Numbered from the stretch's first letter, positions 15,800 to 25,079 are shown. The stretch: 64,000 nt of DNA from Actinomadura oligospora ATCC 43269 (GCF_000518265.1 NZ_JADG01000003.1:992001-1056000), one strand, 5' to 3'. Notes: generated by a model from the sequence alone, not told the origin. Program-made: numbers and translations.

Positions 15800-16782
15800 G
15801 CTGTTCTCTCCCTCTCGAAGCTCAGGCAGTTGATGAGAGTGTTCTCGACGATGTCTTTCAGGGCGTGGTCGGTGTCATAGGCGGAGTGTGGACTGATCAG
15901 CACATTCGGCAGACGCTGCAGTCGCACCAGGGCCTCGTTCTCGAAATGCCTGTTCCGGCAGTCGGCGTAGAAGATGCCTTCCTCGCCTTCGAGGACGTCC
16001 AGTGCCGCGCCGCCCAGCCTGCCGCTCTCCAGTGCGGCAAGGAGCGCCTCAGTGTCGAGCAGCGGTCCGCGACCCGTGTTGACGATGTACGCGCCGGGCT
16101 TCATCCGCTCGATGCGATGGCGATCGAGGAGATGGTGGGTGTCCGGGGTGAGCGGGGTGTGGAGCGTCACGATGTCGCTCAGTTCGATCAGTTCGTCGAA
16201 CGGCACGTGGTCGGTTGAGGCATGAGATCGGTTGTTGTGGGTCAGCACGCGGCAGCCGAAACCTCGCAGGCGGTGGATGACCGCCGTGCCGATGCGGCCT
16301 GTGCCGATCACCCCGACGGTCAGGTCCCGCAGCTCCTTGCCGCGAATGTCGCTCAGCCGATAGTCATGGGCTTCGGTGCGGCGGATGGTGGATTTCGCGT
16401 GGCGCACGGCCATCAGCATCAACATCAACGTGTAGTCGGCCACGCTGTCCGGCGAGTAGGCGACATTGCCGACCGAGATACCGACGCGCTCGGCGTACTC
16501 CAGGTCGATGTGGTTGCAGCCGATGCTTCTGGTGGAGATGTATTCCACACCGGCTTCGCTGAGCGCCAGAAGCGTGGAATCGGTGACCTGGGTCTTGTGG
16601 CTCACGCTGATGCATCGGTTGCCACGTGCCAGTTCAGCGTTGGTCTCGCAGACGGCGGCCTCGGTGATGGTGAGCGAAAATCCGAGGCGTGCCCCCATCT
16701 CCTGGAACAAAGCGGCATCGTCCTGGCCACATCCAAAGACCGCGAGTCCCGTCGGCGGGATGGACGGGGAAGATGGGGCCAT
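15796..16782 (-). CDS. vanH: D-lactate dehydrogenase VanH
   Basis: 328-residue NADH-dependent D-2-hydroxyacid dehydrogenase that reduces pyruvate to D-lactate for VanA. Visible: T-R-S-I-G-C-N-H-I-D near 90, Rossmann motif V-G-V-I-G-T-G-R-I-G-T-A near 150, catalytic Arg in N-T-G-R-G-P-L near 231, Glu in L-E-G-E-E-G-I-F near 263 and His in I-S-P-H-S-A-Y near 295. ATG 16782 is preferred because it begins in register with known actinobacterial VanH N-termini. An upstream in-frame ATG (16845) would add 21 residues without a ribosome site. It is first gene of the operon; its promoter should lie between here and 17088. Confidence 0.93.
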   Translation of the reverse strand: MAPSSPSIPPTGLAVFGCGQDDAALFQEMGARLGFSLTITEAAVCETNAELARGNRCISVSHKTQVTDSTLLALSEAGVEYISTRSIGCNHIDLEYAERVGISVGNVAYSPDSVADYTLMLMLMAVRHAKSTIRRTEAHDYRLSDIRGKELRDLTVGVIGTGRIGTAVIHRLRGFGCRVLTHNNRSHASTDHVPFDELIELSDIVTLHTPLTPDTHHLLDRHRIERMKPGAYIVNTGRGPLLDTEALLAALESGRLGGAALDVLEGEEGIFYADCRNRHFENEALVRLQRLPNVLISPHSAYDTDHALKDIVENTLINCLSFERERTA

Positions 16783-17088
16783 CGTTCGGGCGCGACGGTC
16801 CGTGATCGCTTCGCTGTAGATCGAACCCAATTCGCTGGGGGGCATGTCTCAAGTCAAGACTGCGCCGTGTTGTCAGCACGTAGGCAGATTTCGATAAGCG
16901 GACGATATGTCGCCCTGAGCTGACCGTGCAGGGTGCCGCCCGGGCGGGACGCAGATCGGTTACTTCCCCCGGATGACCGAGGCCGAAAGAACGTCTCCAT
17001 CAAACCGAAGCGAAAACCCGCTGCCGCCGCTACTGGCCGTTCCAATCCTCCTCACGGGCCAATCCCGCCCGGCTGTCGGCGGTGCTGG

Positions 17089-18048
17089 TCAGGGGGCTTG
17101 GTCGAGGTCGCGGGCGGCTTGGAGGCCCGCTTGGAAGCGGGTCCGGGCGCCGAGGCGCTGCATGAGTTCGCTGACGCGGCGGTTGAGCGTCCGGACGCTG
17201 ATGCCGAGTTGCCGTGCCGCGGCGTCGTCCTTGAGGCCCGCGGCCATCAGCGTGATGAGCTGCCGGTCGAGGTCCTTCTCGACCGGGAGGTTCTGGCCGG
17301 GGATGGGGATCGCGCTGGCCCAGAGCAGCTCGAACAGGCGGACCAGGGCGTCCAGCAGGTTCCCGGCGTGGATGACGAACGCGCTGTCCACCATCTCCCG
17401 CTCGTCGCTGCTGAACGGCAGGATCGCGGTCGTCCCGTCGGCGATGGCGAGCTTGAGCGGGATGCCCACGTGCACCCGCGCCTCCTCTCCGGCCGCGATG
17501 GTCTGCGCGAACGTCTCGAACGCGCCCGGGACCTCCAGCGCCTCGGGCGCGTACAGGCCGCGCACCCGCACGCCGCGCGCGAGCATCTCCAGCTCCGCCT
17601 GGTTGGGTTCGGCGGGCTCCTGCGCGTAGGGCGGCCGGTCCAGGACGAGCACCTCGTGCCAGGCCGCCCGCTGGAGCCGGTCGAACCGCGCGGCGACCGA
17701 GTCCCGCCCGAAGAGGATCTCCACCTGGTCCTCGGGACGGTGCCGCGCGTCGACGGGCAACTCGGCGAGCAGCGCGCGGGCCGTCGCGCGGGCGCTGGTC
17801 ACGCGCTCCTGCCAGCGGGTGGCCAGCATCTCGACCGCCGCGTCCGGACGGGCGGCGGCGAACCTGACCGGCAGGCCCGGCAGCGGGTTGACCAGGCCGA
17901 TCTCCTCCAGCCGGGCCAAGGCCGGGTCGAGCTCGGCAGCGTCGACACCGGCCCGCGCGGCCAGCTCATCGCGGGTGAGCGACGAGTGGCGCAGCAGCAG
18001 GCGGTAGATCCCCTCGTCGGCCTTCGCCACCCCGAACGCCTCCAGCAC
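17089..18048 (-). CDS. LuxR/TrmB-like transcriptional regulator
   Basis: 319 residues. An N-terminal winged-helix segment of the TrmB type (G-I-Y-R-L-L-L-R, then L-T-R-D-E-L-A-A-R-A-G-V) is followed by a sensor domain and a C-terminal LuxR-type helix-turn-helix at about 268-312 (D-D-A-A-A-R-Q-L-G-I-S-V-R-T-L-N-R-R-V). This helix-turn-helix recurs in regulators near secreted-protein and biosynthetic genes of actinobacteria. GTG 18048 is chosen because GGGAGG precedes it; an earlier in-frame GTG at 18099 has no ribosome site. It is divergent from the secreted BNR-like gene and ends 307 nt before vanH on the same strand. Confidence 0.8.
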   Translation of the reverse strand: MLEAFGVAKADEGIYRLLLRHSSLTRDELAARAGVDAAELDPALARLEEIGLVNPLPGLPVRFAAARPDAAVEMLATRWQERVTSARATARALLAELPVDARHRPEDQVEILFGRDSVAARFDRLQRAAWHEVLVLDRPPYAQEPAEPNQAELEMLARGVRVRGLYAPEALEVPGAFETFAQTIAAGEEARVHVGIPLKLAIADGTTAILPFSSDEREMVDSAFVIHAGNLLDALVRLFELLWASAIPIPGQNLPVEKDLDRQLITLMAAGLKDDAAARQLGISVRTLNRRVSELMQRLGARTRFQAGLQAARDLDQAP

Positions 18049-18171
18049 GGCGCGTCCCTCCCAGGGTGACGTGTTCTCGACGTGGCAACCGTCCGCCACC
18101 CAAGATCGTGGACGGGGGCCTGGATGATCACGTTACCTCCTTTTAGGACACCCAGAACTGGAGGAGCCCAC

Positions 18172-19305
18172 GTGAAGAGCCTCGTGACACTCATCGCGAC
18201 GGCGGGCATCGGCCTGTCCCTTTTCCCCGGCACCGCCGGAGCCGCCACGTCCGCGGACGCCGGATCCGCGTGGCGGCAGCCGAACTGCAAGACGGTCGAG
18301 GGCGACGGCTCCGTCTCGTTCACCCGCGACGGCGGCCGGAGCGTGGCCCCGACGACGGGCGTAATGCGTCCGGTGAAGTACGTGATGGGGCTGGAGGCGC
18401 TCGCGCGTCCGAACCAGCTGCTCGCCGTCGACGACCGTGGGCAGTTGGAACGTTCCATCGATGCCGGATGCAGCTGGAGCACCCTCGCCTCGCTGTCGAG
18501 ATTCGGCCACTGGTCGATCAGCCCGGCGTCCGACGGGACGGCCTACGTGTGGAACTTCCGCGGTGACCGCGTGTACCGCGTGGACGGGGAGCTGGTGTCC
18601 AAGGAGCCGGCGTTCGACGCGGAGCGCCTGGGCGGCCTGGTCACCCTCACGGTCGACCAGCGGAAGCCGGGACACCTGCGCGGCGTCACCGAGGAGGGAC
18701 AGGTGCTCGACTCGCGCGACTCGGGACGGTCGTTCCGTTCCATCGGCGCCGTCCCGGTCAAGGAGGCGGGCCCCAACTTCCTCCTCTACGACGCGAAGGT
18801 CGCGCCGTCCCGTCCCAATGACATCGTGGTCGGCATCTCCGACGTGGGCGCCTTCACCAGCCACAACGGCGGACGGACGTGGCGGCGCACCAAGATCGGG
18901 CAGGCCGGTGACAAGGTCAACGGGTTCACCGTCGCGATGTCGCCGATCGACCCGCGGATCGTCTACCTCCAGGCGCTGAACGTCACAGAGATGGACCGCG
19001 GCGGTCGCGGCGGCGGGCGGCACCTGTACCGCTCCGCCGACGGCGGGCGGTCGTTCCGCCCGGTGGCCGACCAGGGCGGCGAGGTGACGATCACCAACGG
19101 GGGCCTGGTCAAGCCGAGCCCGTGGAACCGTGACGTGGTGTACTTCGAGTACGGCGACCCGGTGTACCGGACCTCGCTCTACACCCTCAACACCCGCACG
19201 CGCGAGCTGTCGATCGCCCGCAATCCCCACGACAGCATCAAGTCGATCGCCTTCAACCCGGGTGCCCGCGACGTCATGTACCTCGGCTTCGTCGAGGAGC
19301 GCTGA
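18172..19305 (+). CDS. Secreted YCF48/BNR-repeat beta-propeller protein
   Basis: 377 residues. Signal peptide at about 1-26 (V-K-S-L-V-T-L-I-A-T-A-G then cut near G-A-A-T). The mature protein has Asp-box/BNR-like turns: T-R-D-G-G-R-S-V, S-R-D-S-G-R-S-F, S-H-N-G-G-R-T-W and S-A-D-G-G-R-S-F, spaced roughly 45-100 residues apart, typical of sialidase/YCF48-type propellers. No sialidase Arg triad or F-R-I-P motif is visible, so a binding rather than glycosidase role is likelier. Start GTG 18172 with GGAGGA upstream. Divergent LuxR-type regulator; strong hairpin terminator follows. Confidence 0.78.
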   Translation: MKSLVTLIATAGIGLSLFPGTAGAATSADAGSAWRQPNCKTVEGDGSVSFTRDGGRSVAPTTGVMRPVKYVMGLEALARPNQLLAVDDRGQLERSIDAGCSWSTLASLSRFGHWSISPASDGTAYVWNFRGDRVYRVDGELVSKEPAFDAERLGGLVTLTVDQRKPGHLRGVTEEGQVLDSRDSGRSFRSIGAVPVKEAGPNFLLYDAKVAPSRPNDIVVGISDVGAFTSHNGGRTWRRTKIGQAGDKVNGFTVAMSPIDPRIVYLQALNVTEMDRGGRGGGRHLYRSADGGRSFRPVADQGGEVTITNGGLVKPSPWNRDVVYFEYGDPVYRTSLYTLNTRTRELSIARNPHDSIKSIAFNPGARDVMYLGFVEER

Positions 19306-19317
19306 CCGCACACGCTG

Positions 19318-19358
19318 ACCGCCACCGAGGACGGGCCCCGGCCCTCCTCGATGGCGGT
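19318..19358. terminator. Long hairpin terminator
   Basis: 14-bp arms ACCGCCACCGAGGA/TCCTCGATGGCGGT (13 pairs matched) with a 13-nt loop, 12 nt after the BNR-protein stop. It also faces the convergent CinY-like gene, so it may act in both directions. Confidence 0.65.
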
Positions 19359-19442
19359 GGCGGTGGGTGCCCATCGCCTGCTTCACCAGCACCGCTGCAC
19401 GGCCGTCCGCGCCGATCGTGGTCTCCCGGGTGGGAGGACCGT

Positions 19443-20465
19443 CTACCGGCAGTCCTTGCTGGGGTTGTCGTGGGTGAGGGCGCAGGCCATCCGGCTGCCC
19501 TTCCCTGCGGGGTAGCGCTTCTCCAGCGCGTCCACCACGTCCCGCCACTGGCTGCGGGTGTCGGTGACGGCGAGGGTGACCGCGCGAGAGAAGTTGTCGG
19601 CGATCCGGCCCCGGTCGGTGCGCGGGTCGGAAGCGTGTCCGGTCGACGGGTCGATCAGCCCCAGGTCCTTGTTGAGCGTGTGGTGCCTGAGCCGCTTGCC
19701 GCCCGAGCAGCCGAGCTTCTCACCCGACCCGGCGGCCGCCTTGTCGAAGCATCCCGTGGTGAGGGTCTCAGGGACGTCCGCGGCGGTGGGCCGGGGCTCG
19801 GCGAACAGGCGGAACAAGGGTGAGGGAACGGAGCGGCCGAGGCCGGGCGGGTTGGTCACCCCGATGGGGCCGGACCCGGCGGTGTCGGCCCAGTTGCTGT
19901 GTGAGTAGAAGTCCTGGACCGCGTGCAGACCCCGGCCGAACTGCTCGATGACGTCGCACTTGGCACGTCCATGGGTCTGGTTGAACACGCAGCGGAAGAA
20001 GAGGCTGACCTGTTTGGAGTCGACCGCGCCCTTGCTGTTCAGCAGCCGCGCGGCCTCGGTCACCGCGTTGTTCATGCGGTCGTGCGCGTGGCTGACGCAA
20101 CCCAGCAGGTGCTTGGTGGCGTCGGCGCGACTCTGCAGGTATCCGCTCTGGACGAGGTAGTCCGCGTTGTCGCAGTGGGCTTCCTGCTTGAAGACCTCGC
20201 TGCCCAGGTCGGGAGCGCCGATGGCGCCGCCCTTTCCCTTGGCCCCGGCGAGCTCGCTCAGCGAGTCGGGCTCGAAGCAGTAGTTGTCGCTCGCCTTTCC
20301 GCCAGGACAGGCCAGCGCGGATCGGGTGATGCGCTCGTGCTCGGCGCGCTGCCCGAACTTGTCGGTGAGGGTGCCGAAGGAACGCGCCGCGGGGGCGGTT
20401 CCGGCCAGTGCCGTGCATGCGACGGCTCCGGCGACCACGGCGGTCAGGGTCCTGGACGTGTTCAT
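19443..20465 (-). CDS. Secreted CinY-like protein (Het-C/zinc phospholipase-type fold)
   Basis: 340 residues. Signal peptide at 1-27 (M-N-T-S-R-T-L-T-A-V-V-A-G then A-P-A-A). The mature part begins F-G-T-L-T-D-K-F-G-Q-R-A-E-H-E-R-I-T and contains the metal-binding-looking motif L-H-A-V-Q-D-F-Y-S-H-S-N-W near residues 180-192, plus paired cysteines throughout. It resembles CinY, a protein of unknown role first seen beside cinnamycin genes, and more distantly the Het-C/alpha-toxin zinc hydrolases that share H-x-x-x-D-x-x-x-H-S. No lantibiotic genes are nearby. Start ATG 20465 with GGGAGG upstream. Confidence 0.78.
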   Translation of the reverse strand: MNTSRTLTAVVAGAVACTALAGTAPAARSFGTLTDKFGQRAEHERITRSALACPGGKASDNYCFEPDSLSELAGAKGKGGAIGAPDLGSEVFKQEAHCDNADYLVQSGYLQSRADATKHLLGCVSHAHDRMNNAVTEAARLLNSKGAVDSKQVSLFFRCVFNQTHGRAKCDVIEQFGRGLHAVQDFYSHSNWADTAGSGPIGVTNPPGLGRSVPSPLFRLFAEPRPTAADVPETLTTGCFDKAAAGSGEKLGCSGGKRLRHHTLNKDLGLIDPSTGHASDPRTDRGRIADNFSRAVTLAVTDTRSQWRDVVDALEKRYPAGKGSRMACALTHDNPSKDCR

Positions 20466-20875
20466 CAGGCCTCCCATCGATGATCGATTCCAACGAGGGC
20501 TTCGACTCACCCATGGGGCCGCCGCGCAGCGGCCCTACGCACGGAAGGGACCCGTCCATTCCTTAACGCTCCGTGGTCGATCGCCGACGGAGGTCATCCC
20601 ATCGAGAGGGCTCGTCGAACCCTCCGCACCACTCCTGCCACTCTTTCCTCACCCGAGCGTCCAGGGGCAGCGGGAAGATGGCGCTTAGCGCTGATCCGCA
20701 GGTCGACAGGGTTGTTTCTCGTGTCAGGCTGATCGGGGGACGGGACGCCCTGGTCGGGCAGGTCGCCCAGTGCGGTCCGGCGTTGGGTATCCGACGGCCC
20801 GACGGTCCGGCGTGTTGAAACTCGGCTTTCAAGGGAGGCCGAGAACGTCGGGGGGATGCGCCAACATGATCAACT
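20466..20875. other. 410-bp spacer, no gene supported
   Basis: The minus strand near 20565-20700 encodes a short codon-like run (L-P-L-D-A-R-V-R-K-E-W-Q-E-W-C-G-G-F) in a frame without a plausible start. It may be the tail of a lost gene. The rest shows no coding signal. Confidence 0.4.
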
Positions 20876-23263
20876 ATGTCCGTCACCGACCTGTACGGGG
20901 CGCGGGTGCTAGCGCTGTCCCCCGACCGCCTGCGCGTCCGGCTCCGGATCTTCGTCGTCCACTATGACGAGACCGAGCTGCCGGACGATCCGGTACTGAT
21001 CCTTCGCATCCTCTGGGACGGCGCGCAGGGCGGGCCGCTGGCCGAACATCTGGAGCACTACGAGCTCTTGGACGAGGGGTGGATCGGGGTCAACACGCGC
21101 TGGTTCGTGCAGGGGTACGAGCGGCTCGTCACGCGAAACCAGGACACCGACCTTGCGGATTACGAGGGCGAGCTGGAGAACGGCGGGTGGCCGGAGGAGA
21201 ACCGGCTGCTCCAGGCCGACTACGAGATCACGGTGACCGACCCGCGCTGGCTCGACCATCTGAGCCTCGGGACGAGCTGGGCCTCGGGCTGGTACCCGAG
21301 CCCGATGAGCCGGATGCGTCCCGACGAGGCAGCCGAGATCCCCGACCTGAACGAGACGGTCGCCAGGCTCGTGCCGTTCCCCTACCTGGAGGACGGTGCC
21401 GACCTCAACGGGCTCGCGTTCTCCGACGACGGGAGCTCCCTGGGCGTGTGCAACGAGGCGGGTGACGTGGTCGTGCTGGACGCCGGTACGTGGGAGCGGC
21501 GTGCTCCGAGGGACGGCGAGACATTCGACTTCGTCCTCGTTCCCCCTCCCTCGCTGCCGGTCGAGGACGACGACGACTTCGCTGTAAAAGCGGTCTCGCG
21601 CGGGTCGACGACGCTGGCCGCGCGCGGGTCCGAGCTGTTCGTGGTGGAGTCCGGGAAGGTCGCGGGCAGGTTCGAGGTCGGGGGCGAGGAGGTCGGCGGG
21701 CTCGCGTTGAGCCCGGACGGACGGTTCGGCGCCGTGTCCGAGCTGGCCACCGGCGATTTCCCGGTCGTCTGGAACCTGGCCGACGGGCGGCCCGTGCTCC
21801 GGTGTCACGACCGGTCGTGCGTCGACTTCCTGGCCTGGTCGCCCGACGGCCGCTGGCTCGCGGCCGCCACGCGCCGCCAGGTGAGGGTCTACGGGGTCGG
21901 CCTGCCGGACGAGCCTCCCTTCGAGCTCCGGCAGGAGGGGACGCCGGACGAGGCTCTCCCACCACTGGAGGGCCTCGCCGAGGTCGAGCTGTATCTGGGG
22001 CTCGGCAACCCGCACGCTGTACGGGCGGCGCTGGAGCGGCTGAGCGGGGACGAGTACCGGCGTGGATGCGACCTCTGCGTCGAGAACGGGGCCGACCTGC
22101 CCCGTGACCATCCGCTGGCGGAGGTACTCACGACGCTCGACGGCGATGCAAGGTCGATCGCGCTGTCGCGATGGCTGCGGGGCATGACGAGTCACGAGGC
22201 AGGCGATGAAGCGGACGCGATCGCCGCCTGGCGCGAGTCCGCCGCGACGGGCGTTCGGCCTTTCTCGACCCGGTCGGGCACGGGGCTCGCGGTGCTGGGC
22301 GCGGCGACGCCCGAGGAGCTGGACGATCGTCTCGTCGTCGAGCTGGCGAACGACCTTCTCGACCGGAAGGACGACCGCGCGCTGGCTGCCTTCCAGATGG
22401 CCCCTGAAAGCGGGCCTGCGGCGTACGGGATCGCGCGCGTGCACGAGGAGAACGACGCGGTCGCCGAGGCCATCGAGGCGTACGAGCGCGCCGTCGAACT
22501 CGAGGAGGGCGTCGACATGCCCGATGCTCTGTCGAGGCTTGGCCTGTTGCGCCAGCGCCTCGGGGACGCTGAGGGAGCGGTCGAGGCCACGCGGGAGGCG
22601 CGCGAGAGGGCCGTCACGCGAGACGACCGCGCCGCCACCGCCCAGGCGCTCGGAATCGTCCTGGTGAACCAGGAAAGGTGGGCAGAAGCTCAGGTCGCGT
22701 ACCAGGACGGAGTCGACGCGCTCAACGAGGCCGTGGCGCACGGCAGGGTCTGGTGGCCCCGGCACACGCTTCTCACCCTGGGCCAGGTGCAGGAGAAGGC
22801 GGGTGACCACGACGCCGCCCGCACGACCTTCCTGCACCTGGTCGAGCTCAACAAGGACCACGAGGGTGACCAGGAGCGAGAGATCTGGACGCTGGCCTGC
22901 GCTTGGCTCGGCATCATGGCCAAGGACGCCCGGGACGTCGTGACGGCCGAGGCGTGGTTCCAGCAGGTCATCGACTCCGGCTCCCCCGAGGGCAACCGGG
23001 CGTGGGCGACCGCGCATCTCGGCGAGCTGCACCACTGGCTCGGCAACCATGAGGACGCCGCCGGGTACTACGCGCGAACCCTCGAACTCGGCGACGAGGA
23101 CGTTCTCGTCGCCGAGGCCGCCTACCGGCTGGGTGAGCACAAGGCCCGCAAGGGCGAGATCGACGAGGCGATCGCGCTGATGGAACGGACCCTCGCCACC
23201 GGCTTCGACGGGTTCGACTTGGACGCGAACGCGCTCCTGGAGACGTTGCGCGGAGTGACGTGA
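20876..23263 (+). CDS. Large cytoplasmic WD40-like plus TPR repeat protein
   Basis: 795 residues with no signal peptide or TM helix. Residues 1-165 form an acidic N-terminal domain that I do not recognise (R-I-F-V-V-H-Y-D-E-T-E-L near 24-35). About 175-345 contains beta-propeller-like repeats (G-L-A-F-S-D-D-G-S-S-L-G, G-L-A-L-S-P-D-G-R-F-G, F-L-A-W-S-P-D-G-R-W-L). About 430-790 holds at least seven TPR-like units (A-I-E-A-Y-E-R-A-V-E-L, A-A-G-Y-Y-A-R-T-L-E-L and similar). It is a scaffold-type protein. The start follows a CATGAT -10-like box with no ribosome site. It stands alone, next to integrase remnants. Confidence 0.75.
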   Translation: MSVTDLYGARVLALSPDRLRVRLRIFVVHYDETELPDDPVLILRILWDGAQGGPLAEHLEHYELLDEGWIGVNTRWFVQGYERLVTRNQDTDLADYEGELENGGWPEENRLLQADYEITVTDPRWLDHLSLGTSWASGWYPSPMSRMRPDEAAEIPDLNETVARLVPFPYLEDGADLNGLAFSDDGSSLGVCNEAGDVVVLDAGTWERRAPRDGETFDFVLVPPPSLPVEDDDDFAVKAVSRGSTTLAARGSELFVVESGKVAGRFEVGGEEVGGLALSPDGRFGAVSELATGDFPVVWNLADGRPVLRCHDRSCVDFLAWSPDGRWLAAATRRQVRVYGVGLPDEPPFELRQEGTPDEALPPLEGLAEVELYLGLGNPHAVRAALERLSGDEYRRGCDLCVENGADLPRDHPLAEVLTTLDGDARSIALSRWLRGMTSHEAGDEADAIAAWRESAATGVRPFSTRSGTGLAVLGAATPEELDDRLVVELANDLLDRKDDRALAAFQMAPESGPAAYGIARVHEENDAVAEAIEAYERAVELEEGVDMPDALSRLGLLRQRLGDAEGAVEATREARERAVTRDDRAATAQALGIVLVNQERWAEAQVAYQDGVDALNEAVAHGRVWWPRHTLLTLGQVQEKAGDHDAARTTFLHLVELNKDHEGDQEREIWTLACAWLGIMAKDARDVVTAEAWFQQVIDSGSPEGNRAWATAHLGELHHWLGNHEDAAGYYARTLELGDEDVLVAEAAYRLGEHKARKGEIDEAIALMERTLATGFDGFDLDANALLETLRGVT

Positions 23264-23347
23264 GCCTGACGGTGGGGCATGACCGATTGGCGGGTTGACG
23301 GGTTCCAGGAGCTCCGCGAGCTGGGTCGCGACGCACAGGGCGGGTGG

Positions 23348-23396
23348 GGGGTTGAGGAACATCGGAACGAAAACCGGCGCTAAGCCCTCGTCGTCC
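23348..23396 (+). repeat. Tn3-type terminal inverted repeat, degenerate copy (left-end orientation)
   Basis: Begins GGGGTTGAGGAAC and reaches GGAACGAAAACC and GCGCTAAG by position 37. This is very like the 38-bp ends of Tn3-family transposons (GGGG ... GAACGAAAAC ... CGTTAAG). It aligns with the other copies in this window (50527, 56103, 58739, 60189, 62412), sharing the GGGG end. Confidence 0.65.
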
Positions 23397-23589
23397 CTGG
23401 TGAGCGGCTGACAGGACGTCGGCTGCGGGGCCGGGTCGAAGTCGTTCCACGAATAACGCCCTGATATCTGCGGCATCGCTGATCACGACCTGCGGCGACG
23501 TTCTCGGGGCTGTGCACGAAGCGGCCCCGTTATCTGTGGCAAGGGGGGAAGCGGTGCCCGCCGTCGTATGACTGCCCGTCGGGAAGGCG

Positions 23590-23958
23590 TTGACCGTCCG
23601 CGCGGCGGCCGACGTGTTCCTCGACTCGCTCGACAACGCGAACACGCTCCGGTCGTACGGCATTGGCGTCGGCAAGACCGCCGAGCACCTCGGTGATGCC
23701 CGCCCGCTCGTACGGCCAGGCCCGCGCCCTGCTCGACGCCTACACCGCAGTCGGCGGGGTGCCGGGCACGGGCTGGGACCTGCACGAATACCTCATTCTG
23801 GTCTCACCCACCTCGGCGAGGCCGGGGCCAGCCTGCCCATGCTGATGGCGAAGTCCCGGCACAAGCAGCCGGAGAACGTAAGGCGCTACTTTCACCCCTC
23901 GGCGGAGGCGATCGCCGAGGTCACCAGCCTGCTCGCGCCCGGAGACAGCAGTCGCTGA
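23590..23958 (+). pseudogene. Tyrosine site-specific recombinase, deleted and frameshifted
   Basis: The N-terminal arm-binding region ([14 protein letters not shown] then [12 protein letters not shown]) is present to about 23705. The sequence then jumps to late catalytic-domain residues ([17 protein letters not shown]) in a second frame. A frameshift follows before [12 protein letters not shown] and the tyrosine motif R-R-Y-F-H-P-S in the original frame. The catalytic Arg-His of the R-H-x-x-H box is lost at the frameshift and the central domain is deleted. It is a dead integrase next to a Tn3-type repeat. Confidence 0.75.
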
Positions 23959-24005
23959 GGTCTTAGCCAAGACTGAAGCCTACGACCGAAACTCGTCGAC
24001 TTCAC

Positions 24006-24974
24006 CTAAGCGGCGGGGTTCGTGGACAGGAGCCGGGCGAGCCAGTCGGTGCGGGTTCGGCGGGCTGTGGCCGAGATGTGTGCCTGCGGGTGCAGGGCGT
24101 CGAATCCGTGGAAGCCGCCTGCCCAGACGTGGAGTTCGGCCTGGCCGCCGGCCGCCCAGATGCGGGTGGCGTAGTCGGTGTCCTCGTCGCGGAAGACTTC
24201 GGCGGAGCCGGTGTCGATGTAGGTGGTCGGCAGGCCCGCGAGGTCGTCGGCCAGGGCGGGTGAGACGTATGCGGGTACCTCGTCGTCGGTGAGGTCGCCG
24301 AGGAGGCAGCGCCATCCGAATCCGTTCATCTCGCGGGTCCAGACGCCGGGCCCGTTCGAGTACTGGAGGCTGGAGGTGGTGGTGTTGCGGTGGTCGAGCA
24401 TGGGGCCGATCAGGACTTGGGCGGCGATCGTCGGGGTGCCGAGGTCGCGGGCCAGCAGGGTGACGCCGGCGGCGAGGCCGCCGCCCGCGCTGGCACCTGC
24501 GACGATGATCCGGGCTGGGTCGATGCCCAGTTCGGCGGCGTGGTCGGCGATCCAGAGCAGTCCCTGGTAGCAGTCGTCGACCGGGATGGTGCCGGTGGAC
24601 TCGGGCGCGAGCCGGTAGTCGACGGAGACCACGACGGCGCCGAACTCGTCGAGCCACTCCAGCGGGATGTCGATCTGTGAGAAGCGGTCGCCCATGACCA
24701 TCCCGCCGCCGTGCATCCAATAGACGCAGGGTGCGGCAGCGGTGCGATCGCTGTTCGCGGGGCTGAAGACGGACAAGGGGATCGGGGTGCCGTCCGGACT
24801 CGCAAGGGTGACCTCGCGCCGGTCGATAGCGCGACCTTCGAGGAGGAGTTCGACGGGCATCGAGGAGAAGGGGCGTACCTGGGCCAGCACTTCCGGGCTG
24901 AGCTGGGACATCAGCGGCATGTCGGCCAGGAGTTCATGCAGTTCGGGGTCGAGGGAGGGGCGTGCTGTGGTCAT
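24006..24974 (-). CDS. Alpha/beta hydrolase, hormone-sensitive-lipase family
   Basis: 322-residue esterase of family IV. Oxyanion-hole motif M-H-G-G-G-M-V-M-G near residues 85-93, nucleophile elbow G-A-S-A-G-G near 158-163, and catalytic His in G-G-F-H-G-F-D near 285-291; the acid Asp probably lies near 258. No signal peptide, so intracellular. ATG 24974 is the start, with GAGAGG upstream. It follows the ABM-domain gene by 105 nt on the same strand and is likely co-regulated by the divergent AraC gene. Confidence 0.87.
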   Translation of the reverse strand: MTTARPSLDPELHELLADMPLMSQLSPEVLAQVRPFSSMPVELLLEGRAIDRREVTLASPDGTPIPLSVFSPANSDRTAAAPCVYWMHGGGMVMGDRFSQIDIPLEWLDEFGAVVVSVDYRLAPESTGTIPVDDCYQGLLWIADHAAELGIDPARIIVAGASAGGGLAAGVTLLARDLGTPTIAAQVLIGPMLDHRNTTTSSLQYSNGPGVWTREMNGFGWRCLLGDLTDDEVPAYVSPALADDLAGLPTTYIDTGSAEVFRDEDTDYATRIWAAGGQAELHVWAGGFHGFDALHPQAHISATARRTRTDWLARLLSTNPAA

Positions 24975-25079
24975 GGTCGTTGCCTCTCGTGGGTGGTGGC
25001 GGGCCGGTCGGGCGAGGACGGGGGCCACCTCGGTGGGCACCGAGGCGGCCGAGGCTGGGGGGGTGGGGTGTTCGGCGGG

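Noticed and set aside
18133..19548. Minus-strand 471-codon frame over the BNR-protein gene
   Set aside because: No recognisable motifs; mirror of a secreted beta-propeller gene with a good signal peptide and ribosome site.
20909..23476. 855-codon open frame antisense to the WD40/TPR gene
   Set aside because: Shadow frame produced by high-GC codon bias; no domain, low-complexity Arg/Val/Gly composition, and the plus-strand frame has clear repeats.
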